NCBI RefSeq assembly: GCF_052857255.1
Contig: NC_135504.1
Location: 147,834,121-147,898,120 of the forward strand
DNA from: Amblyomma americanum
Lineage: Eukaryota > Arthropoda > Arachnida > Ixodida > Ixodidae
Direction: 5' to 3'
Length of the DNA: 64,000 bases
Shown: positions 1-10,900 of the stretch, piece after piece
Layout: each line of letters opens with the position of its first letter
How positions within the stretch are numbered: the stretch's first letter is position 1
Notes under the pieces: generated by a model
What the model saw: only the letters and a program-made list of their open reading frames with translations
The model's database searches: none
What the model was told of the DNA's origin: nothing
Translations under genes and position numbers: made by a program

Positions 1-771
1 GCGTATCAGAGGAAGACTTGTAAAACCGATGTGTTCAGATCTAGCTCGTTTCGGTCTAAAACAGCTTGTTTCGTTGTATTAGGCACGAATACATGCTCTT
101 AGCGCAGTTATAAGAGAAAACGTTTCGACGCGTATCACATGGACACTTGTAAAACCGATGTGTTTAGATCTAGCTCATCTCGGTCTAAAACAGCTAGTTT
201 CGTTCTATTAAGCAAGAATACATGCTTTTCGCGCAGTTATAAGAGAAAAAGTTCTGACGCGTATTAGAGGGACTTGTAAAACCGATGTGTTCAGATTTAG
301 CTCATCTCGGTCTAAAACAGCTTGTTTCGTTGTATTAAGCACGAATACATGTTTTCGCGCAGTTATAAGAGAAAAAGTTTTGACGCGTTTCACAGGGACA
401 CTTGTAAAACCGATGTGTTCAGATTTAGCTCGTATCGGTCTAAAACAACTTGTTTCGTTGTATTAAGCAAGAATACAATGCTTTTCGCGCAGTTATAGGA
501 GAAAAAGTTTTGACGCGTTTCACAGGGACACTTGTAAAACCGATGTGTTCAGATTTAGCTCGTTTCGGTCTAAAACAAACTTGTTTCGTTGTATTAAGAA
601 CGAATACATGCTTTTCGCGCAGTTATAGGAGAAAAAGTTTTGACGCGTGCCACAGGGACACTTGTAAAACCGATGTGTTCAGATTTAGCTCATCTCGGTC
701 TAAAACAGCTAGTTTCGTTGTATTAGGCATGAATACATGCTTTTGGCGCAGTTATAAGAGAAAAAGTTTTG

Positions 772-900
772 ACGCGTATCACGTGGATACTTGTAAAACC
801 GATGTGTTTAGATATAGCTTGTTTTGGTATAAAACAGCTTGTTTCGTTGTTATAAGCACGAATACGTGCTTTTCGCGTAGTTATAGAAGAAAAAGTTTTG
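772..900 (+). repeat. Representative monomer, most diverged subfamily (GATATAGC ... CGTGC)
   Basis: This 129-bp unit opens ACGCGTATCACGTGGATAC. It carries GATATAGC, TTTTGGTATAAAACAG, CGAATACGTGC, CGCGTAGTTATAGAAG and lacks the usual TATAAGAG. It differs from the commonest unit at many linked positions in both halves, so it is the most distinct subfamily seen. It recurs about once per higher-order unit (for example near 1,809, 13,903, 16,219, 17,762, 23,937, 27,924). In the right domain it also occurs in a form with a 1-bp loss, GATGTTTTAGATATAGC. Confidence 0.85.
854..871. other. Perfect 7-bp dyad (hairpin-capable), example in CGTGC subfamily
   Basis: AAGCACG, a 4-base spacer AATA, then CGTGCTT form a perfect inverted repeat. 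The same place in another subfamily is AAGCATG-AATA-CATGCTT (for example 13,856-13,873), also perfect but with both arms changed. The common monomer (AAGCACG-AATA-CATGCTT) has one mismatch, which would be a G-U pair in RNA from the minus strand. Function is unknown. Confidence 0.6.
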
Positions 901-1027
901 ACGCGTATTAGAGGGACTTGTAAAACCGATGTGTTCAGATTTAGCTCATCTCGGTCTAAAACAGCTTGTTTCGTTGTATTAAGCACGAATACATGCTTTT
1001 CGCGCAGTTATAAGAGAAAAAGTTTTG

Positions 1028-1156
1028 ACGCGTATCACATGGACACTTGTAAAACCGACGTGTTCAGATCTAGCTCGTTTTGGTCTAAAACAGCTTGCTT
1101 CGTTGTATTAAGCACGAATACATGCTTTTCGCGCAGTTATAAGAGAAAAAGTTTTG
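1028..1156 (+). repeat. Representative monomer, subfamily with GATCTAGCTCGTTTTGG
   Basis: This is a 129-bp unit. It starts ACGCGTATCACATGGACAC and carries AGATCT (a BglII site) in the middle, followed by AGCTCGTTTTGG. The AGATCT state separates this subfamily from the commoner AGATTT units. Its CTTGCTTCG variant marks a specific place in the higher-order unit: the same monomer context recurs near 18,018, 24,193, 28,180, 38,856, 44,261 and 58,927. Confidence 0.85.
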
Positions 1157-1285
1157 ACGCGTGTCACAGGGACACTTGTAAAACCGATGTGTTCAGATTT
1201 AGCTCATCTCGGTCTAAAACAGCTAGTTTCGTTGTATTAAGCACGAATACATGCTTTTCGCGCAGTTATAAGAGAAAAAGTTTTG

Positions 1286-1415
1286 ACGCGTATCAGAGGA
1301 ACACTTGTAAAACCGATGTGTTGTGATTTAGCTCGTTTCGGTCAAAAAACAGCTTGTTTCGTTGTATTAAGCACGAATACATGCTTTTCGCGCAGTTATA
1401 AGAGAAAAAGTTTTG
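1286..1415 (+). repeat. Representative monomer, TGTTGTGATTTAGC subfamily
   Basis: This unit opens with ACGCGTATCAGAGGAACAC. It has TGTTGTGATTTAGC where most units have TGTTCAGATTTAGC. This example is 130 bp because the stretch GTCAAAAAACAG has one extra A; most relatives read GTCAAAAACAG or GTCTAAAACAG. The GTCAAAA change is usually seen on this background, and several such units often follow each other, which suggests local expansion. Confidence 0.85.
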
Positions 1416-3735
1416 ACGCGTATCGGAGGAACACTTGTAAAACCGATGTGTTGTGATTTAGCTCATTTCGGTCTAAAACAGCTTGTTTCGTTGTATTAAG
1501 AAAGAATACAGGCTTTTTGCGCAGTTATAAGAGAAAAAGTTTTGACGCGTGTCACAGGGACACTTGTAAAACCGATGTGTTCAGATTTACCTCGTTTCGG
1601 TCTAAAACAGCTTGTTTCGTTGTATTAAGCAAGAATACATGCTTTTCGCGCAGTTATAAGAGAAAAAGTTCTGGCGCGTGTTACAGGGACACTTGTAAAA
1701 CCGATGTGTTCAGATTTAGCTCGTTTCGGTCTAAAACAACTTGTTTCGTTGTATTAGGCATGAATACATGCTTTTCGCGCAGTTATAAGAGAAAAAGTTT
1801 TGACGCGTATCACGTGAATACTTGTAAAACCGATGTGTTTAGATATAGCTCGTTTTGGTATAAAACAGCTTGTTTCGTTGTTTTAAGCACGAATACGTGC
1901 TTTTCGCGTAGTTATAGAAGAAAAAGTTTTGACGTGTATTAGAGGGACTTGTAAAACCGATGTGTTCGGATTTAGCTCATCTCGGTCGAAAACAGCTTGT
2001 TTCGTTGTATTAAGCACGAATACATGCTTTTCGCGCAGTTATAGGAGAAAAAGTTTTGACGCGTATCAGAGGAACACTTGTAAAACCAATGTGCTGTGAT
2101 TTAGCTCGTTTCGGTCAAAAACAGCTTGTTTCGTTGTATTAAGCACGAATACATGCTTATCGCGCAGTTATAAGAGAAAAAGTTTTGACGCGTATCAGAG
2201 GAACACTTGTAAAACCGATGTGTTGTGATTTAGCTCGTTTCGGTCTAAAACAGCTTGTTTCGTTGTATTAAGGAAGAATACATGCTTTTTGCGCAGTTAT
2301 AAGAGAAAAAGTTTTGACGCGTGTCACATGGACACTTGTAAAACCGATGTGTTCAGATCTAGCTCGTTTTGGTCTAAAACAGCTTGCTTCGTTGTATTAA
2401 GCACGAATACATGCTTTTCGCGCAGTTATAAGAGAAAAAGTTTTGACGCGTATAACATGGAGACTTGTAAAACCGATGTGTTCAGATCTAGCTCGTTTTG
2501 GTCTAAAACAGCATGTTTCGTTGTATTAAGCACGAATACATGCTGTTCCCGCAGTAATAAGAGAAAAAGTTTTGACGCGTGTCACAGGGACGGTTGTAAA
2601 ACCGATGTGTTGTGATTTAGCTCGTTTCGGTCAAAAACATCTTGTTTCGTTGTATTAAGCACGAATACATGCTTTTCGCGCAGTTATAAGAGAAAAAGTT
2701 TTGACGTGTATCAGAGGAACACTTGTAAAACCGATGTGTTGTGATTTAGCTCGTTTCGGTCTAAAACAGCTTGTTTCGTTGTATTAAGCAAGAATACATG
2801 CTTTTCGCGCAGTTATAAGATAAAACGATTTGACGCGTATCAGAGGAACACTTGTAAAACCGATGTGTTGTGATTTAGCTCGTTTCGGTCTAAAACAGCT
2901 TGTTTCGTTGTATTAAGCACGAATACATGCTTTTCGCGCAGTTATAAGAGAAAAAATTTTGACGCGTTTCACAGGGACACTTGTAAAACCGATGTGTTCA
3001 GATTTAGCTCGTTTCGGTTTAAAACAACTTGTTTTGTTGAATTAAGCGCGAATACATGCTTTTCGCGCAGTTATAAGAGAAAAAGTTTTGACGCGTATCA
3101 GAGGAACACTTGTAAGACCGATATGTTGTGATTTAGCTCGTTTCGGTCTAAAACAGCTTGTTTCGTTGTATTAAGCAAGAATACATGCTTTTCGCGCAGT
3201 TATAAGAGAAAAAGTTTTGACGCGTGTCACAGGGACACTTGTAAAACCGATGTGTTCAGATTTACCTCGTTTCGGACTAACACAGCTTGTTTCGTTGGAT
3301 TAAGCACGAATACATGCTTTTCGCGCAGTTATAAGAGAAAAAAGTTTTGACGCGTATCACATGGACACATTTCAAACCGATGTGTCCAGATTTAGCTCGA
3401 TTCGGTCTAAAACAGCTTGTTTCGTTGTATTAAGGACGAATACATGCTTTTCGCGCAGTTATAAGAGAAAAAGTTTTGACGCGTATCACATGGACACTTG
3501 TAAAACCGATGTGTTCAGATTTAGCTCGTTTCGGTCTAAAACAACTTGTTTCGTTGTATTAAGCACGAATACATGCTTTTCGCGCAGTTATAAGAGAAAA
3601 AGTTTTGACGCGTTTCACAGGGACACTTGTGAAACCGATGTGTTAAATATAGCTCGTTTCGGTCTAAAACAGCTTGTTTCGTTGTATTAAGCAAGAATAC
3701 ATGCTTTTCGCGCAGTTATAAGAGAAAAAGTTTTG

Positions 3736-3863
3736 ACGCGTGTCACAGGGACACTTGTAAAACCGGTGTTCAGATTTATTTTGTTTCGGACTAAAACAGC
3801 TTGTTTCGTTGGATTAAGCACGATTACATGCTTTTCGCGCAGTTATAAGAGAAAAAAGTTTTG
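3736..3863 (+). repeat. Representative monomer, CCGGTGTTCAG ... GGATTAAGC subfamily
   Basis: This unit is 128 bp: a 2-bp loss in ACCGGTGTTCAG (usual form ACCGATGTGTTCAG) and one extra A in GAGAAAAAAGTTTTG. It has TTTCGGACTAAAACAG, and TTTCGTTGGATTAAGC in place of TTTCGTTGTATTAAGC. The GGATT change is the state closest to the mammalian CENP-B box. Related units occur near 4,021, 7,370, 11,486, 22,420, 26,407, 30,266, 33,227, 47,376 and 61,143. Confidence 0.82.
3804..3820 (+). promoter_or_regulatory. CENP-B-box-like motif (partial match), example site
   Basis: The site reads TTTCGTTGGATTAAGCA. Against the mammalian CENP-B box consensus YTTCGTTGGAARCGGGA, the first ten positions match exactly and 12 of 17 match overall. 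The 3' CGGG core is missing. Most monomers in the window have TTTCGTTGTATTAAGCA (11 of 17). Known: CENP-B needs both TTCG and CGGG parts in mammals. Inference: this could bind a related pogo-type protein in the host, or be chance. Confidence 0.35.
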
Positions 3864-4574
3864 ACGCGTATCACATGGACACTTGTAAAACCGATGTGTT
3901 CAGATTTAGCTCGTTTCGGTCTAAAACAACTTGTTTCGTTGTATTAAGCACGAATACACGCTTTTAGCGCAGTTATAAGAGAAAAAGTTTTGACGCGTAT
4001 CACATGGACACTTGTAAAACCGGTGTTCAGATTTACCTCGTTTCGGACAAAAACAGCTTGTTTCGTTGGATTAAGCACCAATACATGCATTTTGCGCAGT
4101 TATAAGAGAAAAAAGCTTTGACGCGTATCACATGGACACATTGAAAACCGATGTTTTCAGATTTAGCTCGTTTCGGTCTAAAACAGCTTGTTTCGTTGTA
4201 TTAAGCAAGAATACATGCTTTTCGCGCAGTTATAAGAGAAAAAGATTTGACGCGTTTCACAGGGACACTTGTAAAACCGATGTGTTCAGATTTAGCTCGT
4301 TTCGGTCTAAAACAACTTGTTTCGTTGTATTAAGCACGAATACATGCTTTTCGCGCAGTTATAAGAGAAAAAGTTTTGACGCGTGTCACAGGGACACTTG
4401 TAAAACCGATGTGTTTAGATATAGCTCGTTTTGGTATAAAACAGCTTGTTTCGTTGTTTTAAGCAAGAATACGTGCTTTTCGCGTAGTTATAGAAGAAAA
4501 GGTTCTGAGGCGTATTACAGGGACTTGTAAAACCGATGTGTTCAGATTTAGCTCATCTAGGTCTAAAACAGCTT

Positions 4575-7500
4575 GTTTCGTTGTATTAAGCACGAATACA
4601 TGCTTTTCGCGCAGTTATAAGAGAAAAAGTTTTGACGCGTATCAGAGGAACACTTGTAAAACCGATGTGTTGTGATTTAGCTCGTTTCGGTCAAAAAACA
4701 GCTTGTTTCGTTGTATTAAGCACGAATACATGCTTTTCGCGCAGTTATAAGAGAAAAAGTTTTGACGCGTATCGGAGGAACACTTGTAAAACCGATGTGT
4801 TGTGATTTAGCTCATTTCGGTCTAAAACAGCTTGTTTCGTTGTATTAAGAAAGAATACAGGCTTTTTGCGCAGTTATAAGAGAAAAAGTTTTGACGCGTG
4901 TCACAGGGACACTTGTAAAACCGATGTGTTCAGATTTACCTCGTTTCGGTCTAAAACAGCTTGTTTCGTTGTATTAAGCAAGAATACATGCTTTTCGCGC
5001 AGTTATAAGAGAAAAAGTTCTGGCGCGTGTTACAGGGACACTTGTAAAACCGATGTGTTCAGATTTAGCTCGTTTCGGTCTAAAACAACTTGTTTCGTTG
5101 TATTAGGCATGAATACATGCTTTTCGCGCAGTTATAAGAGAAAAAGTTTTGACGCGTATCACGTGAATACTTGTAAAACCGATGTGTTTAGATATAGCTC
5201 GTTTTGGTATAAAACAGCTTGTTTCGTTGTTTTAAGCACGAATACGTGCTTTTCGCGTAGTTATAGAAGAAAAAGTTTTGACGTGTATTAGAGGGACTTG
5301 TAAAACCGATGTGTTCGGATTTAGCTCATCTCGGTCGAAAACAGCTTGTTTCGTTGTATTAAGCACGAATACATGCTTTTCGCGCAGTTATAGGAGAAAA
5401 AGTTTTGACGCGTATCAGAGGAACACTTGTAAAACCAATGTGCTGTGATTTAGCTCGTTTCGGTCAAAAACAGCTTGTTTCGTTGTATTAAGCACGAATA
5501 CATGCTTATCGCGCAGTTATAAGAGAAAAAGTTTTGACGCGTATCAGAGGAACACTTGTAAAACCGATGTGTTGTGATTTAGCTCGTTTCGGTCTAAAAC
5601 AGCTTGTTTCGTTGTATTAAGGAAGAATACATGCTTTTTGCGCAGTTATAAGAGAAAAAGTTTTGACGCGTGTCACATGGACACTTGTAAAACCGATGTG
5701 TTCAGATCTAGCTCGTTTTGGTCTAAAACAGCTTGCTTCGTTGTATTAAGCACGAATACATGCTTTTCGCGCAGTTATAAGAGAAAAAGTTTTGACGCGT
5801 ATAACATGGAGACTTGTAAAACCGATGTGTTCAGATCTAGCTCGTTTTGGTCTAAAACAGCATGTTTCGTTGTATTAAGCACGAATACATGCTGTTCCCG
5901 CAGTAATAAGAGAAAAAGTTTTGACGCGTGTCACAGGGACGGTTGTAAAACCGATGTGTTGTGATTTAGCTCGTTTCGGTCAAAAACATCTTGTTTCGTT
6001 GTATTAAGCACGAATACATGCTTTTCGCGCAGTTATAAGAGAAAAAGTTTTGACGTGTATCAGAGGAACACTTGTAAAACCGATGTGTTGTGATTTAGCT
6101 CGTTTCGGTCTAAAACAGCTTGTTTCGTTGTATTAAGCAAGAATACATGCTTTTCGCGCAGTTATAAGATAAAACGATTTGACGCGTATCAGAGGAACAC
6201 TTGTAAAACCGATGTGTTGTGATTTAGCTCGTTTCGGTCTAAAACAGCTTGTTTCGTTGTATTAAGCACGAATACATGCTTTTCGCGCAGTTATAAGAGA
6301 AAAAATTTTGACGCGTTTCACAGGGACACTTGTAAAACCGATGTGTTCAGATTTAGCTCGTTTCGGTTTAAAACAACTTGTTTTGTTGAATTAAGCGCGA
6401 ATACATGCTTTTCGCGCAGTTATAAGAGAAAAAGTTTTGACGCGTATCAGAGGAACACTTGTAAGACCGATATGTTGTGATTTAGCTCGTTTCGGTCTAA
6501 AACAGCTTGTTTCGTTGTATTAAGCAAGAATACATGCTTTTCGCGCAGTTATAAGAGAAAAAGTTTTGACGCGTGTCACAGGGACACTTGTAAAACCGAT
6601 GTGTTCAGATTTACCTCGTTTCGGACTAACACAGCTTGTTTCGTTGGATTAAGCACGAATACATGCTTTTCGCGCAGTTATAAGAGAAAAAAGTTTTGAC
6701 GCGTATCACATGGACACATTTCAAACCGATGTGTCCAGATTTAGCTCGATTCGGTCTAAAACAGCTTGTTTCGTTGTATTAAGGACGAATACATGCTTTT
6801 CGCGCAGTTATAAGAGAAAAAGTTTTGACGCGTATCACATGGACACTTGTAAAACCGATGTGTTCAGATTTAGCTCGTTTCGGTCTAAAACAACTTGTTT
6901 CGTTGTATTAAGCACGAATACATGCTTTTCGCGCAGTTATAAGAGAAAAAGTTTTGACGCGTTTCACAGGGACACTTGTGAAACCGATGTGTTAAATATA
7001 GCTCGTTTCGGTCTAAAACAGCTTGTTTCGTTGTATTAAGCAAGAATACATGCTTTTCGCGCAGTTATAAGAGAAAAAGTTTTGACGCGTGTCACAGGGA
7101 CACTTGTAAAACCGGTGTTCAGATTTATTTTGTTTCGGACTAAAACAGCTTGTTTCGTTGGATTAAGCACGATTACATGCTTTTCGCGCAGTTATAAGAG
7201 AAAAAAGTTTTGACGCGTATCACATGGACACTTGTAAAACCGATGTGTTCAGATTTAGCTCGTTTCGGTCTAAAACAACTTGTTTCGTTGTATTAAGCAC
7301 GAATACACGCTTTTAGCGCAGTTATAAGAGAAAAAGTTTTGACGCGTATCACATGGACACTTGTAAAACCGGTGTTCAGATTTACCTCGTTTCGGACAAA
7401 AACAGCTTGTTTCGTTGGATTAAGCACCAATACATGCATTTTGCGCAGTTATAAGAGAAAAAAGCTTTGACGCGTATCACATGGACACATTGAAAACCGA

Positions 7501-7923
7501 TGTTTTCAGATTTAGCTCGTTTCGGTCTAAAACAGCTTGTTTCGTTGTATTAAGCAAGAATACATGCTTTTCGCGCAGTTATAAGAGAAAAAGATTTGAC
7601 GCGTTTCACAGGGACACTTGTAAAACCGATGTGTTCAGATTTAGCTCGTTTCGGTCTAAAACAACTTGTTTCGTTGTATTAAGCACGAATACATGCTTTT
7701 CGCGCAGTTATAAGAGAAAAAGTTTTGACGCGTGTCACAGGGACACTTGTAAAACCGATGTGTTTAGATATAGCTCGTTTTGGTATAAAACAGCTTGTTT
7801 CGTTGTTTTAAGCAAGAATACGTGCTTTTCGCGTAGTTATAGAAGAAAAGGTTCTGAGGCGTATTACAGGGACTTGTAAAACCGATGTGTTCAGATTTAG
7901 CTCATCTAGGTCTAAAACAGCTT
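4575..7923. repeat. 3,349-bp higher-order unit, tandem copy 2 of 2
   Basis: This is the second copy of the preceding 26-monomer unit. All landmarks fall 3,349 bp after those in copy 1 (for example 4,866 against 1,517, and 7,481 against 4,132). At its right end the sequence leaves copy 1 at ATCAGAGGAAGGGTTG (about 7,991), where copy 1 has ATCAGAGGAACACTTG. Such near-identity implies a very recent unequal exchange, or an assembly duplication. Confidence 0.9.
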
Positions 7924-10900
7924 GTTTCGTTGTATTAAGCACGAATACATGCTTTTCGCGCAGTTATAAGAGAAAAAGTTTTGACGCGTATCAGAGGAAG
8001 GGTTGTAAAACCGATGTGTTCAGATCTAGCTCGTTTCGGTCTAAAACAGCTTGTTTCATTGTATTAATCACGAATACATGCTCTTAGCGCAGTTATAAGA
8101 GAAAAAGTTTTGACGCGTGTCACAGGGACACTTGTAAAACCGATGTGTTCAGATTTACCTCGTTTCGGTCTAAAACAGCTAGTTTCGTTGTATTAAGCAA
8201 GAATACATGCTTTTCGCGCAGTTATAAGAGAAAAAGTTCTGACGCGTATTAGAGGGAATTGTAAAACCGATGTGTTCAGATTTAGCTCATCTCGGTCTAA
8301 AACAGCTTGTTTCGTTGTATTAAGCACGAATACATGCTTTTCGCGCAGTTATAAGAGAAAAAGTTTTGACGCCTATCACATGGACACTTGTAAAACCGAT
8401 GTGTTCAGATCTAGCTCGTGTTGGTATAAAACCGCTTGTTTCGTTGTTTTAAGCAAGAATAAGTGCTTTTCGCGTAGTTATAGAAGAAAAGTTTTGACGC
8501 GTTTCACAGGGACACTTGTAAAACCGATGGTTCATATTTATCTCGTTTCGGTCTAAAACAGCTTGTTTCGTTGTATTAAGCACGAATACATGCTTTTAGC
8601 GCAGTTATAAGAGAAAAAGTTTTGACGCGTATCACATGGACACTTGTAAAACCGATGTGTTCAGATCTAGCTCATCTCGGTCTAAAACAGCTTGTTTCGT
8701 TGTATTAAGCACCAATACATGCTTTTCGCGCAGTTATAAGAGAAAAAGTTTTGACGCGTGTCACAGGGACACTTGTAAAACCGATGTGTTCAGATTTAGC
8801 TCGTTTCGGTCTAAAACGACTTGCTTCGTTGTATTAAGCACGAATACATGCTTTTCGCGCAGTTATAAGAGAAAAAGTTTTGACGCGTATAACATGGAGA
8901 CTTGTAAAACCGATGTGTTCAGATCTAGCTCGTTTTGGTCTAAAACAGCTTGTTTCGTTGTATTAAGCACGAATACATGCTGTTCCCGCAGTTATAAGAG
9001 AAAAAGTTTTGACGCGTGTCACAGGGACGGTTGTAAAACCGATGTGTTGTGATTTAGCTCGTTTCGGTCAAAAACATCTTGTTTCGTTGTATTAAGCACG
9101 AATACATGCTTTTCGCGCAGTTATAAGAGAAAAAGTTTTGACGTGTATCAGAGGAACACTTGTAAAACCGATGTGTTGTGATTTAGCTCGTTTCGTTCTA
9201 AAACAGCTTGTTTCGTTGTATTAAGCAAGAATACATGCTTTTCGCGCAGTTATAAGATAAAACGATTTGACGCGTATCAGAGGAACACTTGTAAAACCGA
9301 TGTGTTGTGATTTAGCTCGTTTCGGTCTAAAACAGCTTGTTTCGTTGTATTAAGCACGAATACATGCTTTTCGCGCAGTTATAAGAGAAAAATTTTGAAG
9401 CGTTTCACAGGGACACTTGTAAAACAGATGTGTTCAGATTTAGCTCGTTTTGGTTTAAAACAACTTGTTTTGTTGTATTAGCGCGAATACATGCTTTTCG
9501 CGCAGTTATAAGAGAAAAAGTTTTGACGCGTATCAGAGGAACACTTGTAAGACCGATATGTTGTGATTTAGCTCGTTTCGGTCTAAAACAGCTTGTTTCG
9601 TTGTATTAAGCAAGAATACATGCTTTTCGCGCAGTTATAAGAGAAAAAGTTTTGACGCGTGTCACAGGGACACTTGTAAAACCGATGTGTTCAGATTTAC
9701 CTCGTTTCGGACTAACACAGCTTGTTTCGTTGGATTAAGCACGAATACATGCTTTTCGCGCAGTTATAAGAGAAAAAAGTTTTGACGCGTATCACATGGA
9801 CACATTTAAAACCGATGTGTCCAGATTTAGCTCGATTCGGTCTAAAACAGCTTGTTTCGTTGTATTAAGCACGAATACATGCTTTTCGCGCAGTTATAAG
9901 AGAAAAAGTTTTGACGCGTATCACATGGACACTTGTAAAACCTATGTGTTCAGATTTAGCTCGTTTCGGTCTAAAACAACTTGTTTCGTTGTATTAAGCA
10001 CGAATACATGCTTTTCGCGCAGTTATAAGAAAAAAAGTTTTGACGCGTGTCACAGGGACACTTGTGAAACCGATGTGTAAAGATTTACCTCGTTTCGGAC
10101 TAAAACAGCTTGTTTCGTTGGATTAAGCACGAATACATGCTTTTCGCGCAGTTATAAGAGAAAAAAGTTTTGACGCGTATCACATGGACACATTTAAAAC
10201 CGATGTGTCCAGATTTAGCTCGTTTCGGTCTAAAACAGCTTGTTTCGTTGTATTAAGCACGATTACATGCTTTTCGCGCAGTTATAGGAGAAAAAAGTTT
10301 TGACGCGTATCACATGGACACATTTAAAACTGATGTTTTCAGATTTAGCTCGTTTCGGTCTAAAACAGCTTATTTCGTTGTATTAAGCAAGAATACACGC
10401 TTTTCGCGCAGTTATAAGAGAAAAAGATTTGGCGCGTTTCACAGGGACACTTGTAAAACTGATGTGTTCAGATTTAGCTCGTTTCGGTCTAAAACAACTT
10501 GTTTCGTTGTATTAAGCACGAATACATGCTTTTCGCGCAGTTATAAGAGAAAAAGTTTTGACGCGTGTCACAGGGACACTTGTAAAACCGATGTGTTTAG
10601 ATATAGCTCGTTTTGGTATAAAACAGCTTGTTTCGTTGTTTTAAGCAAGAATGCGTGCTTTTCGCGTAGTTATAGAAGAAAAAGTTCTGACGCGTATTAG
10701 AAGGACTTGTAAAACCGATGTGTTCAGATTTAGCTCATCTCGGTCTAAAACAGCTTGTTTTGTTGTATTAAGCACGAATACATGCTTTTCGCGCAGTTAT
10801 AAGAGAAATGTTTTGACGCGTATCAGAGGAAGACTTGTAAAGCCGATGTGTTCAGATCTAGCTCGATTCGGTCTAAAACAGCTTGTTTCGTTGTATTAAT

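Larger units (their letters stand above)
1..900. repeat. Shortened block L copy (7 monomers), cut by window edge
   Basis: The window opens two bases inside an ACGCGT. The order of units matches the first and last parts of block L (CTCTTAGCGC, GTTTAGATC, the short ATACATGTTTTCG unit, the ATACAATGC unit, AAGAACGAA, then the GATATAGC unit ending at 900). Three monomers present in the full block are missing. A hybrid unit starting near 646 joins the CAGCTAGTTTCG unit directly to the TTAGGCATGAATAC unit, which marks the deletion point. Confidence 0.8.
1226..4574. repeat. 3,349-bp higher-order unit, tandem copy 1 of 2
   Basis: This 26-monomer stretch is repeated immediately downstream at an offset of exactly 3,349 bp. 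Rare private variants are shared in both copies: GTCAAAAAACAG, a GGCTTTTTGCGCAG unit (1,511), the TGCTGTTCCCGCAGTAATAAG unit (2,542), GTGTTAAATATAGC (3,641) and CACCAATACATGCATTTTG (4,076). I found no difference in the parts I compared. The breakpoint lies inside a monomer, somewhere in the shared TTTCGTTGTATTAAGCACG stretch, so end points are good to a few tens of bases. Confidence 0.9.

Noticed and set aside
208..393. Minus-strand ORF of 61 residues repeated nine times
   Set aside because: It is the reverse reading of block L unit 3 and neighbours. Its recurrence follows the copying of block L and does not indicate coding conservation.
3804..3820. A true mammalian CENP-B box
   Set aside because: The required CGGG part is absent in this and in all monomers examined, so only a partial resemblance is reported.
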